Part shown: positions 10,237 through 18,810 of the stretch, piece by piece
Position numbering within the stretch: position 1 is the stretch's first letter
Layout of the letters: each line of letters opens with the position of its first letter
Origin: Streptomyces sp. NBC_00659
GTDB lineage: Bacteria > Actinomycetota > Actinomycetes > Streptomycetales > Streptomycetaceae
Direction: 5' to 3'
Length of the DNA: 64,000 nucleotides
Assembly: GCF_036226925.1 (NCBI RefSeq)
Contig: NZ_CP109031.1
Span: forward strand, 5,580,001-5,644,000
Notes under the pieces: generated by a model
Databases searched by the model: none
Told to the model about the DNA's origin: nothing
What the model saw: the letters and a program-made list of their open reading frames with translations, nothing else
Position numbers and translations under genes: made by a program

Positions 10237-10278
10237 CGCACCCGCCGACGGGCCGGGAAGGCGCCGTCGGCGGGTGCG
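10237..10278. terminator. Bidirectional terminator hairpin
   Basis: Perfect 15-bp stem (10237-10251 with 10264-10278) and a 12-nt loop, between the convergent HAD and transglycosylase genes. Confidence 0.85.
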
Positions 10279-10303
10279 GAGGAAGACGGGGTGCGGGGTG
10301 CGA

Positions 10304-11065
10304 TCAGTAGGCGCCGTTGACGTTGTCCATCGAGCCGTACTTGTCGGCCGCGTAGTTGCAGGCCGCGGTGATGTTGGCGACCGGGTCGTAGATGTTCCAC
10401 GACGTGCCGGCCACGTGGTACGCCTGGAACGTGGGGTCGATCACCTGGAGCAGGCCCTTGGAGGGGATGCCCGCGGCGGCGTTGGAGTCCCAGTTGTTGA
10501 TGGCGTTGGGGTTGCCGGAGGACTCGCGCATCACGTTGCGGTGGATGCCGTCGTAGCTGCCCGGGATGCCGGCCTTGGCCATGACGTCCAGGGATTCCTT
10601 GATCCAGCCGTCGAGGTTGTTGGAGTACGTCTTGGCGGCGGCCTGGGTGACGGTGGTCGCCTTGGACTTGGCGACGGCGGCGGTCGCCTTCGCCGTGGTG
10701 CGGACGGTCGTCGACTTCAGCGTCTTCGTGCCCACGGTCAGCTTCAGGCCCGGACGGAGGTGGGCGGGGTTGTCACCGATGACCGCGCGGTTCGCCGCGT
10801 ACAGCTTCTTCCAGCCGCCGCTCTTGGGGTACTTCTGCGCCACCTTGGAGAGCGTGTCGCCGGCGACCACCTTGTAGGTGACGAGCTGCACGTTGGGGAC
10901 CACCGCGGTGTGGGCGGCCTGCGGGGCCTGCGCCGGGGTGGCGGCGCTGGCGCCGGTGGCGCTCACGAGCGGGAGTGCGAGGGCGATGCCGCCCGTTCCG
11001 GCGGCGATCATGCCCCGGGTGATGACGTTGGTCTTCTTGCGGCGGTGCTTGGCACGTACGGGCAT
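10304..11065 (-). CDS. Secreted LysM / lytic transglycosylase-like cell-wall hydrolase
   Basis: 253 aa. A basic N-terminus and hydrophobic segment (about 15-42, ending ASA-A) form a signal peptide. A LysM domain at about 61-112 (YKVVAGDTLSKVAQKY) binds peptidoglycan. After a Lys/Thr/Ala linker, residues about 145-250 form an SLT-like lysozyme fold with catalytic-type RESSGNPNAINNWDSNA, GLLQVI and the C-terminal DPVANITAACNYAADKYGSMDNV. Streptomyces cell-wall hydrolases of this kind act in germination, growth and sporulation. The long leader carries a c-di-AMP riboswitch (11085-11262), so expression should fall when c-di-AMP is high. Confidence 0.93.
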   Translation of the reverse strand: MPVRAKHRRKKTNVITRGMIAAGTGGIALALPLVSATGASAATPAQAPQAAHTAVVPNVQLVTYKVVAGDTLSKVAQKYPKSGGWKKLYAANRAVIGDNPAHLRPGLKLTVGTKTLKSTTVRTTAKATAAVAKSKATTVTQAAAKTYSNNLDGWIKESLDVMAKAGIPGSYDGIHRNVMRESSGNPNAINNWDSNAAAGIPSKGLLQVIDPTFQAYHVAGTSWNIYDPVANITAACNYAADKYGSMDNVNGAY

Positions 11066-11084
11066 GACGAAATGTCCTCTCCGA

Positions 11085-11262
11085 CGCCTGCGAGGTGAGC
11101 TGTCGGGTTCGGGCGGGAGATGCCCGGCCGCGCTGTGGGCGCGGCTTCACCCCAAGCCGGTCCGGTGTGCCCGGATCGGCGGCTTACCTGTGGTTCCCCC
11201 GCTCCTGCCGTGCGTGGGTCGATGGGTTGCCGGGCGGCGGCAGGATTCGGCGATCCGCCCGG
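11085..11262 (-). promoter_or_regulatory. ydaO/yuaA-type c-di-AMP riboswitch
   Basis: On the minus strand, in order, the leader shows the conserved blocks GCCGAAT.CCTGCC, GGCAGGAGCGGGGGAACC, TTGGGGTGAAGCCG, a GC-rich variable stem, GGGCATCTCCC, GCCCGAACCCGACAGCT and ACCTCGCAGGCG. This order is that of the ydaO class that senses cyclic di-AMP. The last block ends about 25 nt before the start codon of the LysM/transglycosylase gene. Actinobacterial members of this class typically precede muralytic enzymes and act as OFF switches on ligand binding. Confidence 0.93.
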
Positions 11263-11299
11263 GGTCGACCAGAACGTATGCGAGAGCACATGTCCGAAA

Positions 11300-11869
11300 C
11301 AAGATGAGATTTGACCGTGAAGATCGCTTTCTCCTGGTTAATGCGCGGGTAAAAAGTCCGATTGCGCCGGAATTGGATCCTCAACTTGCCTTTGGTGAAC
11401 GGGTTGGTCCGGGAAGGGTGTGTCGCGGAAGTCCGGTTCGCCGGTGACTCAACTCACGAGACCAAAGAGCATCAAGGCGGCATGAGGGGTAATTCGGGCA
11501 TTGCGCTTGCGGTGGGAGCCGCCGCCGAGCCCTTCGCTGGGTGCCGAGTGGCCCCTGGTGCGGCGGGAATTGTGGCGCGGGACACATCGCGGGGAACGCG
11601 GCCGCCCGGCGGCGGGAGCGCGGCCCGCACGCGAGCCGAAGCCGCCCAGAGGTAAGCCGAAGTCGCCCAGACGCGGTCTGGACCCGGGCCGGCGGGCGGT
11701 GAAGTGCGCCTCGCGTCACCGGTGTTCGGCGCGAGAGTGTCCTGCCGCCGTCCGGCGCGCGGCGATGTGCCGGGGCCCGCGCCGTGGGCGCGTCACGTCG
11801 GCCCGGGCCCGGGGCACGTGTGGATGCGTAGCGGTCCGAGGGGGTGAACTCCCGTGCCGGCGGGCCCAG
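11300..11869. other. Intergenic region upstream of the riboswitch
   Basis: No convincing gene. The part at 11280-11400 has lower G+C than its surroundings and probably holds the minus-strand promoter for the riboswitch transcript. A 16-bp direct repeat (GCCGAAGYCGCCCAGA) occurs at about 11636 and 11656. Confidence 0.45.
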
Positions 11870-13866
11870 TCAGCCGGCTGTGCGCGGGATGCGCTTCTCC
11901 CAGGTCCGGTGGAAGACGACCTCGTCGCCATCCTTGCGGACGAGTTCGTCGGTCGTGACGAAGTCCTGTGCGTCGCAGGTGATGGCGGAGACCGTCTCGA
12001 CGCGGGCGTCCCACGGCAGGTCCGGGCGGTGCAGCCGGATCGACCAGGCCGAGTGGGCGCGGGCGGACAGCGGGTCCGAGGTGTCGATCGTGTACGTCTC
12101 CCGGGCCTCCTCCGTGCATTCGAGGCCGTCGGGGTACACGCGGGTGCCGCCGCGCCCCGGGTCCACCTAGAGGCGCCAGGTCTCCGCGGCCACGTCGCGC
12201 AGGACCAGACGCCGGGGGCGGGGCTCGTCCAGGGTCGCCGAGACGGTCACGCCGAGGGGCGCGAACTGCTCCGGTTCCTCGAAGGCGACCGAGGGGTCCG
12301 ACTCCGTTGCCCGTACCGGGAGTTCCAGGACGCTGCCGATCGGCTCCAGGGTGAAACCCGCTTCCGAGCCCGGCTGGGGCCAGATCCAGGGCCAGTACGC
12401 GGAGGAGACGCCCAGCCGGATCCGGTGGCCCGCCGGGAACGCGTAGCCGATGGCGTTCAGGTCGAACACCACGTTCTCCGTGGTGCCCGGTTCCCAGGGG
12501 ACCGCCCGGTCGGGGCCCCGGCGTGCCGAGAGGTTCAGGGTGCCCCGGGTGACGAGCGTGGACGCTCCGTCCGGGGCCACGTCGCGCAGCCGGGCGATCA
12601 CCTGGCCCCTGGGTGACGCGGACGTCAGCCGCAGATTGACCCGGGGGCGGCCCGGTACCCAGGTCTCCTCCGGCACCTCGAACTCGAAGCACGCCGAGCG
12701 GGCGTCCTCCTCCCGCTGGTCCGGCGGCAGGTCGGCGTCGTCGCCGGAAGGGAACAGCCGGCCCGCTTCGACCCCCGTGTGCTGCGGGGAGCGGACCGGA
12801 AGCGGGGCGCCCTGGAGCGCGTACGCGACCGGGGTCACCGAGGGTGAGGGCCAGGCCGGGTCACCCACTCAGCGGCCGGGGATCCGCGCGTACACCGTCG
12901 CCGGAGGGTGCGCGTCCATCACGTACGAGCGCAGAAGGGGGACGGAGAGCGCGTCCGTCTCCTTGTCCCTGAGCCAGTGGTCCCACCAGCGCAGCGTCTC
13001 CTGGAGGAAGCCGATCGCCGGTCCCGGCGGCAGGCCCCGGTCCGGGTACTGGCGGGACCAGGGGCCGATGAGGCCGTGTACGCGATCCGGCGGCAGGTTC
13101 CGCACCAGGCGCAGCACCGTGTCGCGATGCGGGTCGTGCCGGCCGCCGACCGCGAGGACCGCGGCGCGGACGGCCCGTACTCCTTGCGGAGGCTGTCGTG
13201 GCGCCAGTACGTGTCCCTGGTCCGGTGCGCCGGCCAGGTGGGCGCGGCGGGGCCGATCGCCTCCAGTCGTTTCTCCCACATGCTCCGCCACATGCCCTCG
13301 CCCACGTGCGCGGGGTCCGGCGGGCGGGCGGCGAAGGCGAGCAGTCGGGCCGACCGGGCGTGCGTGTCGACGGCGAGGACGGAACCTCCCGCACGGTGCA
13401 CGTCGTTGTCATAGAGGTCGTCGGTCGAGCAGACCGTGATGATCGCCTTGAGCGGCTCGGGCGCACGGGCCGCGATCCGGAGGGAGGCGAAGCCGCCCCA
13501 CGCGATCCCGAACATGCCGACCCGGCCGGTGCACCAGGGCTGGGCCGCCGGCCAGGAGACCACCTTCACCCCGTCGTCCGGCTCGCTCCCCGTGTGCTCG
13601 TCCCCCGGCACGCCCTCCGAATTGCCGTGGCCGCGTACGTCCACGCGGACGGAGGCGTAGCCGTGCCCGGCGTACCAGGGGTGGCGCTGCTGGTCCTGCG
13701 GGGCCGTCCGGTCGGTCAGGCGGTACGGGAGGTACTCCAGGAGCGCCGGTACGGGCTCCTCGGTCAGCGGCCGCCGGATCCGGGCGTACAGACGGGTGCC
13801 GTCCGAGAGAGGGATGAGGACGTCCTCGTGAGTGATCTCGTAAGGGAAGGACGTACGGATGTGCAT
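11870..13866 (-). pseudogene. CocE/NonD family acyl esterase, decayed (one frameshift, two stops)
   Basis: An alpha/beta hydrolase of the cocaine-esterase / X-Pro dipeptidyl-peptidase type. The start at 13866 has GAGGTG 8 nt upstream. The intact 5' part shows DGTRLYARIRRP, the oxyanion region, and GRVGMFGIAWGGFASL, where the nucleophile position reads Ala instead of Ser (GxSWGG expected). Near 13175 one base is missing from a C-run and the frame shifts; the sequence continues as VLAVGGRHDPHRDTV with the catalytic Asp region. In-frame stops follow at 12869 (TGA where Trp is expected before VGDPAWPSP) and 12167 (TAG just before VDPGRGGTRVYPDG). The jelly-roll C-domain is otherwise complete. Confidence 0.88.
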
Positions 13867-14211
13867 GAGCGTCACCTCAGAGGATGGAATGCCGGGCATT
13901 TCGCTGCATGTCATCGAAAGTCGGTTCACATCATCTGATCATGAACATACAGTCGGTGACGGGATGGCGCCCGTGAGTCGGGGTACACGCCGTTGGGGCA
14001 CGCAGGTGCTTCCCGTGTGCCTTCCGGGTGTACTCGCGCCCACCACCTGGCGGAGCGAAGTGGACCGGGGGACGGTGGGCGCTCGCGGTGATCGAAACGT
14101 GACCGGATACGCTGACTTGAGTGATGGCAGCGACACATCGACAAACCGTGTCATCGACCGAATGATCGACCGAGTTCGCCATGTGATCGTCAGCAGACAG
14201 GAGAACCTCTC
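13867..14211. other. Divergent intergenic region
   Basis: 345 bp between the esterase pseudogene and the prenyl synthase gene. It contains an imperfect inverted repeat with GTTCA/TGAAC arms at 13924-13946. The ribosome site CAGGAGA for the downstream GTG is at 14198-14204. No gene is seen. Confidence 0.5.
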
Positions 14212-15222
14212 GTGACCGTCGTCGGGCCGTTCGGGCTGAGCGTGCGGGACCAGGCTCTCGAAGCCGATGTCCAGGCCGGATTGGCGGCTGTCGAGGAGGG
14301 TTTGCTCGAAGCCACCAAGAGCGAGGTCCCGTTCATCACGGAAGCCGCCCAGCACCTCGTGCGGGCCGGCGGCAAGCGGTTCAGGCCGCTGCTCGTGATG
14401 CTCGCCGCGCAGTTCGGTGACCCCTACGCGCCGGGTGTCGTGCCCTCGGCCGTGGTCGTCGAGCTGACCCACCTCGCCACGCTGTACCACGACGACGTGA
14501 TGGACGAGGCCGAGGTCCGGCGCGGGGTGGACAGCGCCAACGTGCGCTGGGGCAACTCGCTGGCCGTCCTCACGGGTGACTTCCTCTTCGCCCGTGCCTC
14601 GTACATCCTGGCCGACCTCGGGCCCGAGGCCGTCCGGATCCAGGCCGAGGCGTTCGAGCGGCTGGTGACCGGGCAGATCCTGGAGACCGCGGGGCCGCGC
14701 GACGGCCGCGATCCGGTCGACCACTACCTCGACGTGCTCGGCGGCAAGACCGGGTCGCTGGTCGCGGTCGCGTGCCGGTTCGGCGCGATGATGTCGGGCG
14801 CCGACGAGACGGTCGTGGACGTGCTCACGCAGTACGGCGAGCGGCTGGGCGTCGCTTTCCAGCTCGCGGACGACGTCCTCGACATCGCGTCGGACTCGCA
14901 CGAGTCCGGCAAGACGCCGGGGACGGATCTGCGCGAGGGCATCGCCACGCTGCCGGTGCTGCGGCTGCGCGAGCGCGCGGAGCGGCTGGGGCTCGCCGAG
15001 GACATCGCGCTGTGCGAGCTGCTCGACTCCGACCTGACGGACGACGCGCGGCACGCGGAGGCGCTGGCCCGGCTGCGGGAGCACCCCGCGCTGGAGCAGG
15101 CGCGCCGGGACACCGTGCGCTACGCGGAGGAGGCGCGCGCCGCGCTGGCCCCGCTGCGTGAGTGCGACTCGAAGGCCGCGCTGGTCGAGCTGGTGGACGC
15201 CGTGGTGCACCGGGCCGGCTGA
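14212..15222 (+). CDS. Long-chain all-trans polyprenyl diphosphate synthase
   Basis: Adds isopentenyl diphosphate units to an allylic primer; in this genus the likely use is the menaquinone side chain. 336 aa, GTG start with AGGAGA at 8 nt. The first Asp-rich motif is YHDDVMDEAEVRRG and the second FQLADDVLDIASD; GGKRFRP near residue 45 binds the pyrophosphate. The residues before the first DDxxD are small or non-aromatic beyond Leu-Tyr-His, consistent with a long-chain product, but chain length cannot be read safely. Its 3' end, including the stop codon, lies in a tandem repeat. Confidence 0.93.
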   Translation: MTVVGPFGLSVRDQALEADVQAGLAAVEEGLLEATKSEVPFITEAAQHLVRAGGKRFRPLLVMLAAQFGDPYAPGVVPSAVVVELTHLATLYHDDVMDEAEVRRGVDSANVRWGNSLAVLTGDFLFARASYILADLGPEAVRIQAEAFERLVTGQILETAGPRDGRDPVDHYLDVLGGKTGSLVAVACRFGAMMSGADETVVDVLTQYGERLGVAFQLADDVLDIASDSHESGKTPGTDLREGIATLPVLRLRERAERLGLAEDIALCELLDSDLTDDARHAEALARLREHPALEQARRDTVRYAEEARAALAPLRECDSKAALVELVDAVVHRAG

Positions 15223-15400
15223 GAGGCCGGCTCGTGTGTCACCGGTCGCGGGCGGGCTGGGCCGCCGGTTCGCGTGTCATCGAACATGGTCGGGCTGGGG
15301 GATGCCGGCTCGCGTGGCACCGGACATGGGCCGGCTGAGAGGCCGGCTCGGGTGTCACCGGTCGCGGGCCGGTGGGAACCGGCAGTCCGTACCCGCAGGG
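15213..15400. repeat. ~38-40-bp tandem repeats spanning the stop codon of the prenyl synthase gene
   Basis: Units start near 15213, 15253, 15291, 15329 and (partly) 15368. The first and fourth units share about 41 of 42 bases, including the CGGCTGA that ends the upstream gene. The middle ones are more degenerate. Confidence 0.75.
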
Positions 15401-15454
15401 CTGGGACCGGCCCCGTACCGGACAGGCTGGGACCGGCCCGTGCCGGGGCGGCTG

Positions 15455-16039
15455 TCAGTAGCCTCCACCGCCTCCCGTGCTCGTCGTGGCCGGTGTCGGC
15501 GACGTCGAGGCGGGTGTGGTGATCTTCGCTCCGCCCGGCGTCACCGCGAACCACGTTCCGTCCACTCCCTGGCCGTAGGCCTCCTTCGGTTCGTCGTCCT
15601 TGGCGTACCGGTAGAGGGGCCAGCCGGCGAGGGTGACCTGGGTGCTGCCGTCGGCGCGTTTCACCGTGGAGACCAGGCTCTTGTCGATGCCCTTCGTGGT
15701 CACCCCGCCGTGGGCCGTGGCCGCCGGCCAGACCGTGGCGCAGGTGTCGTAGCAGGTGACCTTGGTCGGGTTCGCCGAGTCCGCGTCGAAGCGGTACAGG
15801 ACGTACCCCTTGTCGTCGGTGACGACCGTGCCCAGTTTCGCGACCTTGGCCGTGGTCAGCATGGACGTCGCCGATCCCGTGGTGCCGCTCTGTGTCGTGC
15901 CGCCGCTGCTCTGCGAGGAACTGGTCCCGCTCTTGCCGCCGCCGCTGCTTCCGCCGCCCCCTCCGCATCCTGCGAGCGTGAGCGCCAGGACGGCGGTGCC
16001 CGTGGCTGCGTATCCCGCGACGTACCTGATGGCGATCAT
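15455..16039 (-). CDS. Lipoprotein with secreted repeats (Lipoprotein_15 family)
   Basis: 194 aa from ATG 16039, with GAGGGAT about 6 nt upstream; the open frame to 16141 is not protein-like. The signal peptide ends in the lipobox LTLAGC (Cys25), then a Gly/Ser/Thr linker. The body has two copies of the secreted repeat: LGTVVTDDKGYVLYRFDADS with CYDTCATVWPA, and STQVTLAGWPLYRYAKDDE followed by GTWFAVTPGG. This is the PF03640-type domain of unknown function found in secreted lipoproteins. It ends in a low-complexity Thr/Ser/Pro/Gly tail. Monocistronic. Confidence 0.9.
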   Translation of the reverse strand: MIAIRYVAGYAATGTAVLALTLAGCGGGGGSSGGGKSGTSSSQSSGGTTQSGTTGSATSMLTTAKVAKLGTVVTDDKGYVLYRFDADSANPTKVTCYDTCATVWPAATAHGGVTTKGIDKSLVSTVKRADGSTQVTLAGWPLYRYAKDDEPKEAYGQGVDGTWFAVTPGGAKITTPASTSPTPATTSTGGGGGY

Positions 16040-16492
16040 GGCGATCCCTCGATCCTGTGGTCCCTGGAGTGCCGGGTGCTCCGATCGCTGCCACCTGTAC
16101 GTACGGATTCGAGCCGCCCTTTGCTCGAAATATCGCCACATTTAATGTCTTTTGGGTAATGCGACGAAGTGCCCGTCGAGGCCGGCCTCCCCGCCGGGAA
16201 TCCGGCCGGGTGCGACAGACCGGGTTCCCCCACGAGCCACCCCACGCGCGACCCGACGTGTGACCCCACGTACGACCCCCACGAGCGACCCCTACGGGTC
16301 GGGGGTAGGCACCGCCCTGTCACGTCATACCGCAGGACTACGTGGAGTTGAGCCCGGGGGTTGACGCTTTCATCCCGCGAATTTGGTCAGATGGAGAACA
16401 CCACTCCTCACCGGTCCGGGTGAGAATGGCGGCTTAGGGGTGGAGCACGAAACGAGGGCAGGGCCGCCGCCGACGACGGAGGTAACGCACAC
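16040..16492. other. Divergent intergenic region with 12-bp tandem repeats
   Basis: Between the lipoprotein gene and the LolA-like gene. Around 16229-16297 there are five to six copies of a 12-bp unit (CCCACGNNCGAC-like). TTGACG at 16361-16366 could be the -35 element for the plus-strand gene, but no good -10 element is seen. The plus-strand gene has a strong GGAGGTAA ribosome site. Confidence 0.5.
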
Positions 16493-17749
16493 ATGGCACC
16501 GTACGAATCCGACGACAGCGCGAGGGCCGCGGAGGCCGACGACAGGCTCGCCGGGCGACGCAAGGCCGCGCGGTACGCCGTTCCGGTCGCGGTGGTGGGG
16601 GTGGCGGCGGCGACGATCGGACTCGTTCCGGCGCTCGCCGACTCCGGAGACCCCGACCTGCCGAAGGTCACCGCACAGCAACTCATCGAGAAGATCGCCG
16701 AGTCGGACGTCCAGCAGCTCTCCGGCACGGTCAAGATCAGCACCGATCTGGGGCTGCCCGACCTGGGCGGTCTGGAGAGCGGCCTGCTGTCCGGCGCGGC
16801 TCAGGGGCACGGTGGCTCCTCCGCCGACCCGCAGTCCAAGCTCCTCGAACTGGCCTCGGGCACGCACACGCTGCGTGTCGCGGCCGACGGCCCGGACAGG
16901 GGCAAGGTCTCCCTGCTGGACAACGCCGCCGAGTACAGCGTCATCCACAACGGCAAGGACGTGTGGGGGTACGACAGCAAGTCGAACGAGGTCTTCCACT
17001 CGACGTCCGCCGAGTCCGAGCACGCCGGCGAGGATGCCAAGGGCAAGGCGCCGCGGGATGTCCCGGCCACTCCGAAGGACTTCGCCGAAGAGGCTCTCAA
17101 GGCCGTGGACGACACGACCTCCGTGACCGTCGACGGCACCGCGCACGTCGCGGGCCGCGACGCCTACAAGCTGGTCATCAAGCCCCGGCAGTCCGGCACC
17201 ACGGTCGGTGCGATCAGCATCGCGGTGGACGCGAAGACGGGGCTGCCGCTGAAGTTCACGCTGACCCCGGCGAGCGGCGGCGCGGCCGTCGTGGACGCGG
17301 GCTTCGCCCAGGTCGACTTCTCCCGGCCGGCCGCGTCGACGTTCGCCTTCACCCCGCCGAAGGGCGCGAAGGTCACCGAGGGCGACGAGCTGAAGGGCGC
17401 GAAGGCCGGCACGTCGAAGGACGACGAGCCGAAGGACCTGAAGAAGGCGTGGCCGAAGGGGCACGAGGGAACGGCCGACGGCGTCGGCGGTCCGAAGACC
17501 ATCGGCGAGGGCTGGAACTCGATCGTCGTCCTCGACACCGGTGGCGAGGGCATGCCGTCCGGCGCGTCCGGCAACAGTGACGTCGACGGGTTCCTGAACT
17601 CCCTCGGCGACCACGTCAAGGGCAAGTTCGGCTCGGGCACGGTCTTCTCGACCCGCCTCGTCAACGCGCTGATCACGGACGACGGCAAGGTGTACGCCGG
17701 TGCCGTCACCAAGGCCGCGCTGGTGAAGGCGGCCGACGCCGCCCAGTAG
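16493..17749 (+). CDS. LolA-like / DUF2092-type membrane-anchored extracytoplasmic protein
   Basis: 418 aa, ATG with GGAGGTAA at 8 nt. A single N-terminal membrane segment (about 27-45, AARYAVPVAVVGVAAATIGL) anchors a large outer domain. The domain reads LPKVTAQQLIEKIAES, a set of beta strands, and AYKLVIKPR, DAKTGLPLKFTL and FSRPAASTFAFTPPKGAKV. This is the pattern of the LolA/LppX-like half-barrel called outer-membrane lipoprotein carrier-like in actinobacteria. Such folds bind lipids. An ABC exporter starts 32 nt downstream, so the three genes probably form one envelope-related transport operon. Confidence 0.85.
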   Translation: MAPYESDDSARAAEADDRLAGRRKAARYAVPVAVVGVAAATIGLVPALADSGDPDLPKVTAQQLIEKIAESDVQQLSGTVKISTDLGLPDLGGLESGLLSGAAQGHGGSSADPQSKLLELASGTHTLRVAADGPDRGKVSLLDNAAEYSVIHNGKDVWGYDSKSNEVFHSTSAESEHAGEDAKGKAPRDVPATPKDFAEEALKAVDDTTSVTVDGTAHVAGRDAYKLVIKPRQSGTTVGAISIAVDAKTGLPLKFTLTPASGGAAVVDAGFAQVDFSRPAASTFAFTPPKGAKVTEGDELKGAKAGTSKDDEPKDLKKAWPKGHEGTADGVGGPKTIGEGWNSIVVLDTGGEGMPSGASGNSDVDGFLNSLGDHVKGKFGSGTVFSTRLVNALITDDGKVYAGAVTKAALVKAADAAQ

Positions 17750-17781
17750 GCGTGGCCGGGCGAACCGAACCGAGGGAGTCC

Positions 17782-18810
17782 ATGGAGGAGCTGTCCGCCG
17801 ACGAGTCCGATCCGGCGAGGGCCGAGGGCGCCGCCGTCCCCGCGGGGCGGACGGGGAGCGCCGGTGCCGTGTCCGCCGAGGACGCGGTGATCGCCACCCG
17901 CGCGCTGAGCAAGCGGTTCCGCGGCGGACAGCTCGCCGTCGACGGCCTGGACCTCACCGTCCCGGCGGGCAGCGTCTTCGGCTTCCTCGGACCGAACGGC
18001 TCGGGCAAGACCACCACGATCCGGATGCTGATGGGCCTGATCGAGCCGACGTCGGGCACGGCGAGCGTGCTGGGGCGGCCCATGCCCCGGTCGGCGCGCG
18101 CCGTGCTCCCGCACGTCGGGGCGCTGATCGAGGGCCCCGCCCTGTACGGCTTCCTCTCCGGTCGGGACAACCTCGTCCGGTACGACGCCGCCGACCCGAC
18201 CGCCGATCCCCGGACCCGCAGGGCACGCGTCGAGACCGCGCTGGACCGGGTCGGGCTGACCGCCGCGGCGGGAAAGAAGGCGAGGGCGTACTCGCTGGGC
18301 ATGAAGCAGCGGCTCGGACTCGCGGCCGCGCTGCTCCAGCCCCGTCGGTTGCTCGTCCTGGACGAGCCCACCAACGGTCTCGATCCCCAGGGCATGCGCG
18401 AAATCCGTTCGCTGGTCAGAGAGCTGGCCTCCGACGGCACGACCGTCTTCCTGTCCTCGCACCTCCTCGACGAGATCGAGCAGGTCTGCACCCACGCGGC
18501 CGTCATGGCCCAGGGGCGGCTCATCGTCCAGGGTCCGGTGGCCGACCTCGCGGCCGGAGCCCGGGGCCGGCTGGTGGTGACCACGCCGGACACCGGGGAG
18601 GCGGCACGGATCCTCAAGGAGCAGGGCGTCATGGATCTCGTCGTGACCGAGACGGGAGTGACCGCGGAGCCACCCGGCCGTGAACTCGCCGAACTGAACG
18701 CCGCGTTGGTCATGGCAGGCGTCCGGGTCCGCGGCTTCGGAGTCGAACGGGCCTCGCTGGAGGACGCGTTCGTGGCGCTGACCGGGGAGGGTTTCGATGT
18801 CACGGGCTGA
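17782..18810 (+). CDS. ABC transporter ATP-binding protein
   Basis: 342 aa from ATG 17782, preceded by CGAGGGAG; a GTG at 17752 would add 10 residues. The nucleotide-binding domain has Walker A FLGPNGSGKTTT, Q-loop region, signature YSLGMKQRLGLA, Walker B LLVLDEPTNGLDPQG and the switch His in LSSHLLDEIEQ. A C-terminal extension of about 100 residues follows, as in multidrug/bacitracin-type exporters. It overlaps the permease gene by 14 nt. Substrate unknown; the LolA-like protein upstream hints at a lipid or envelope component. Confidence 0.93.
   Translation: MEELSADESDPARAEGAAVPAGRTGSAGAVSAEDAVIATRALSKRFRGGQLAVDGLDLTVPAGSVFGFLGPNGSGKTTTIRMLMGLIEPTSGTASVLGRPMPRSARAVLPHVGALIEGPALYGFLSGRDNLVRYDAADPTADPRTRRARVETALDRVGLTAAAGKKARAYSLGMKQRLGLAAALLQPRRLLVLDEPTNGLDPQGMREIRSLVRELASDGTTVFLSSHLLDEIEQVCTHAAVMAQGRLIVQGPVADLAAGARGRLVVTTPDTGEAARILKEQGVMDLVVTETGVTAEPPGRELAELNAALVMAGVRVRGFGVERASLEDAFVALTGEGFDVTG

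Noticed and set aside
11362..11719. Overlapping small ORFs on both strands upstream of the riboswitch
   Set aside because: Neither has a ribosome site or protein-like codon use; the repeats inside suggest noncoding DNA.
12167..13291. Three separate intact small genes instead of a pseudogene
   Set aside because: Their translations join end to end as one CocE/NonD esterase, two of them in the same frame separated only by stop codons.
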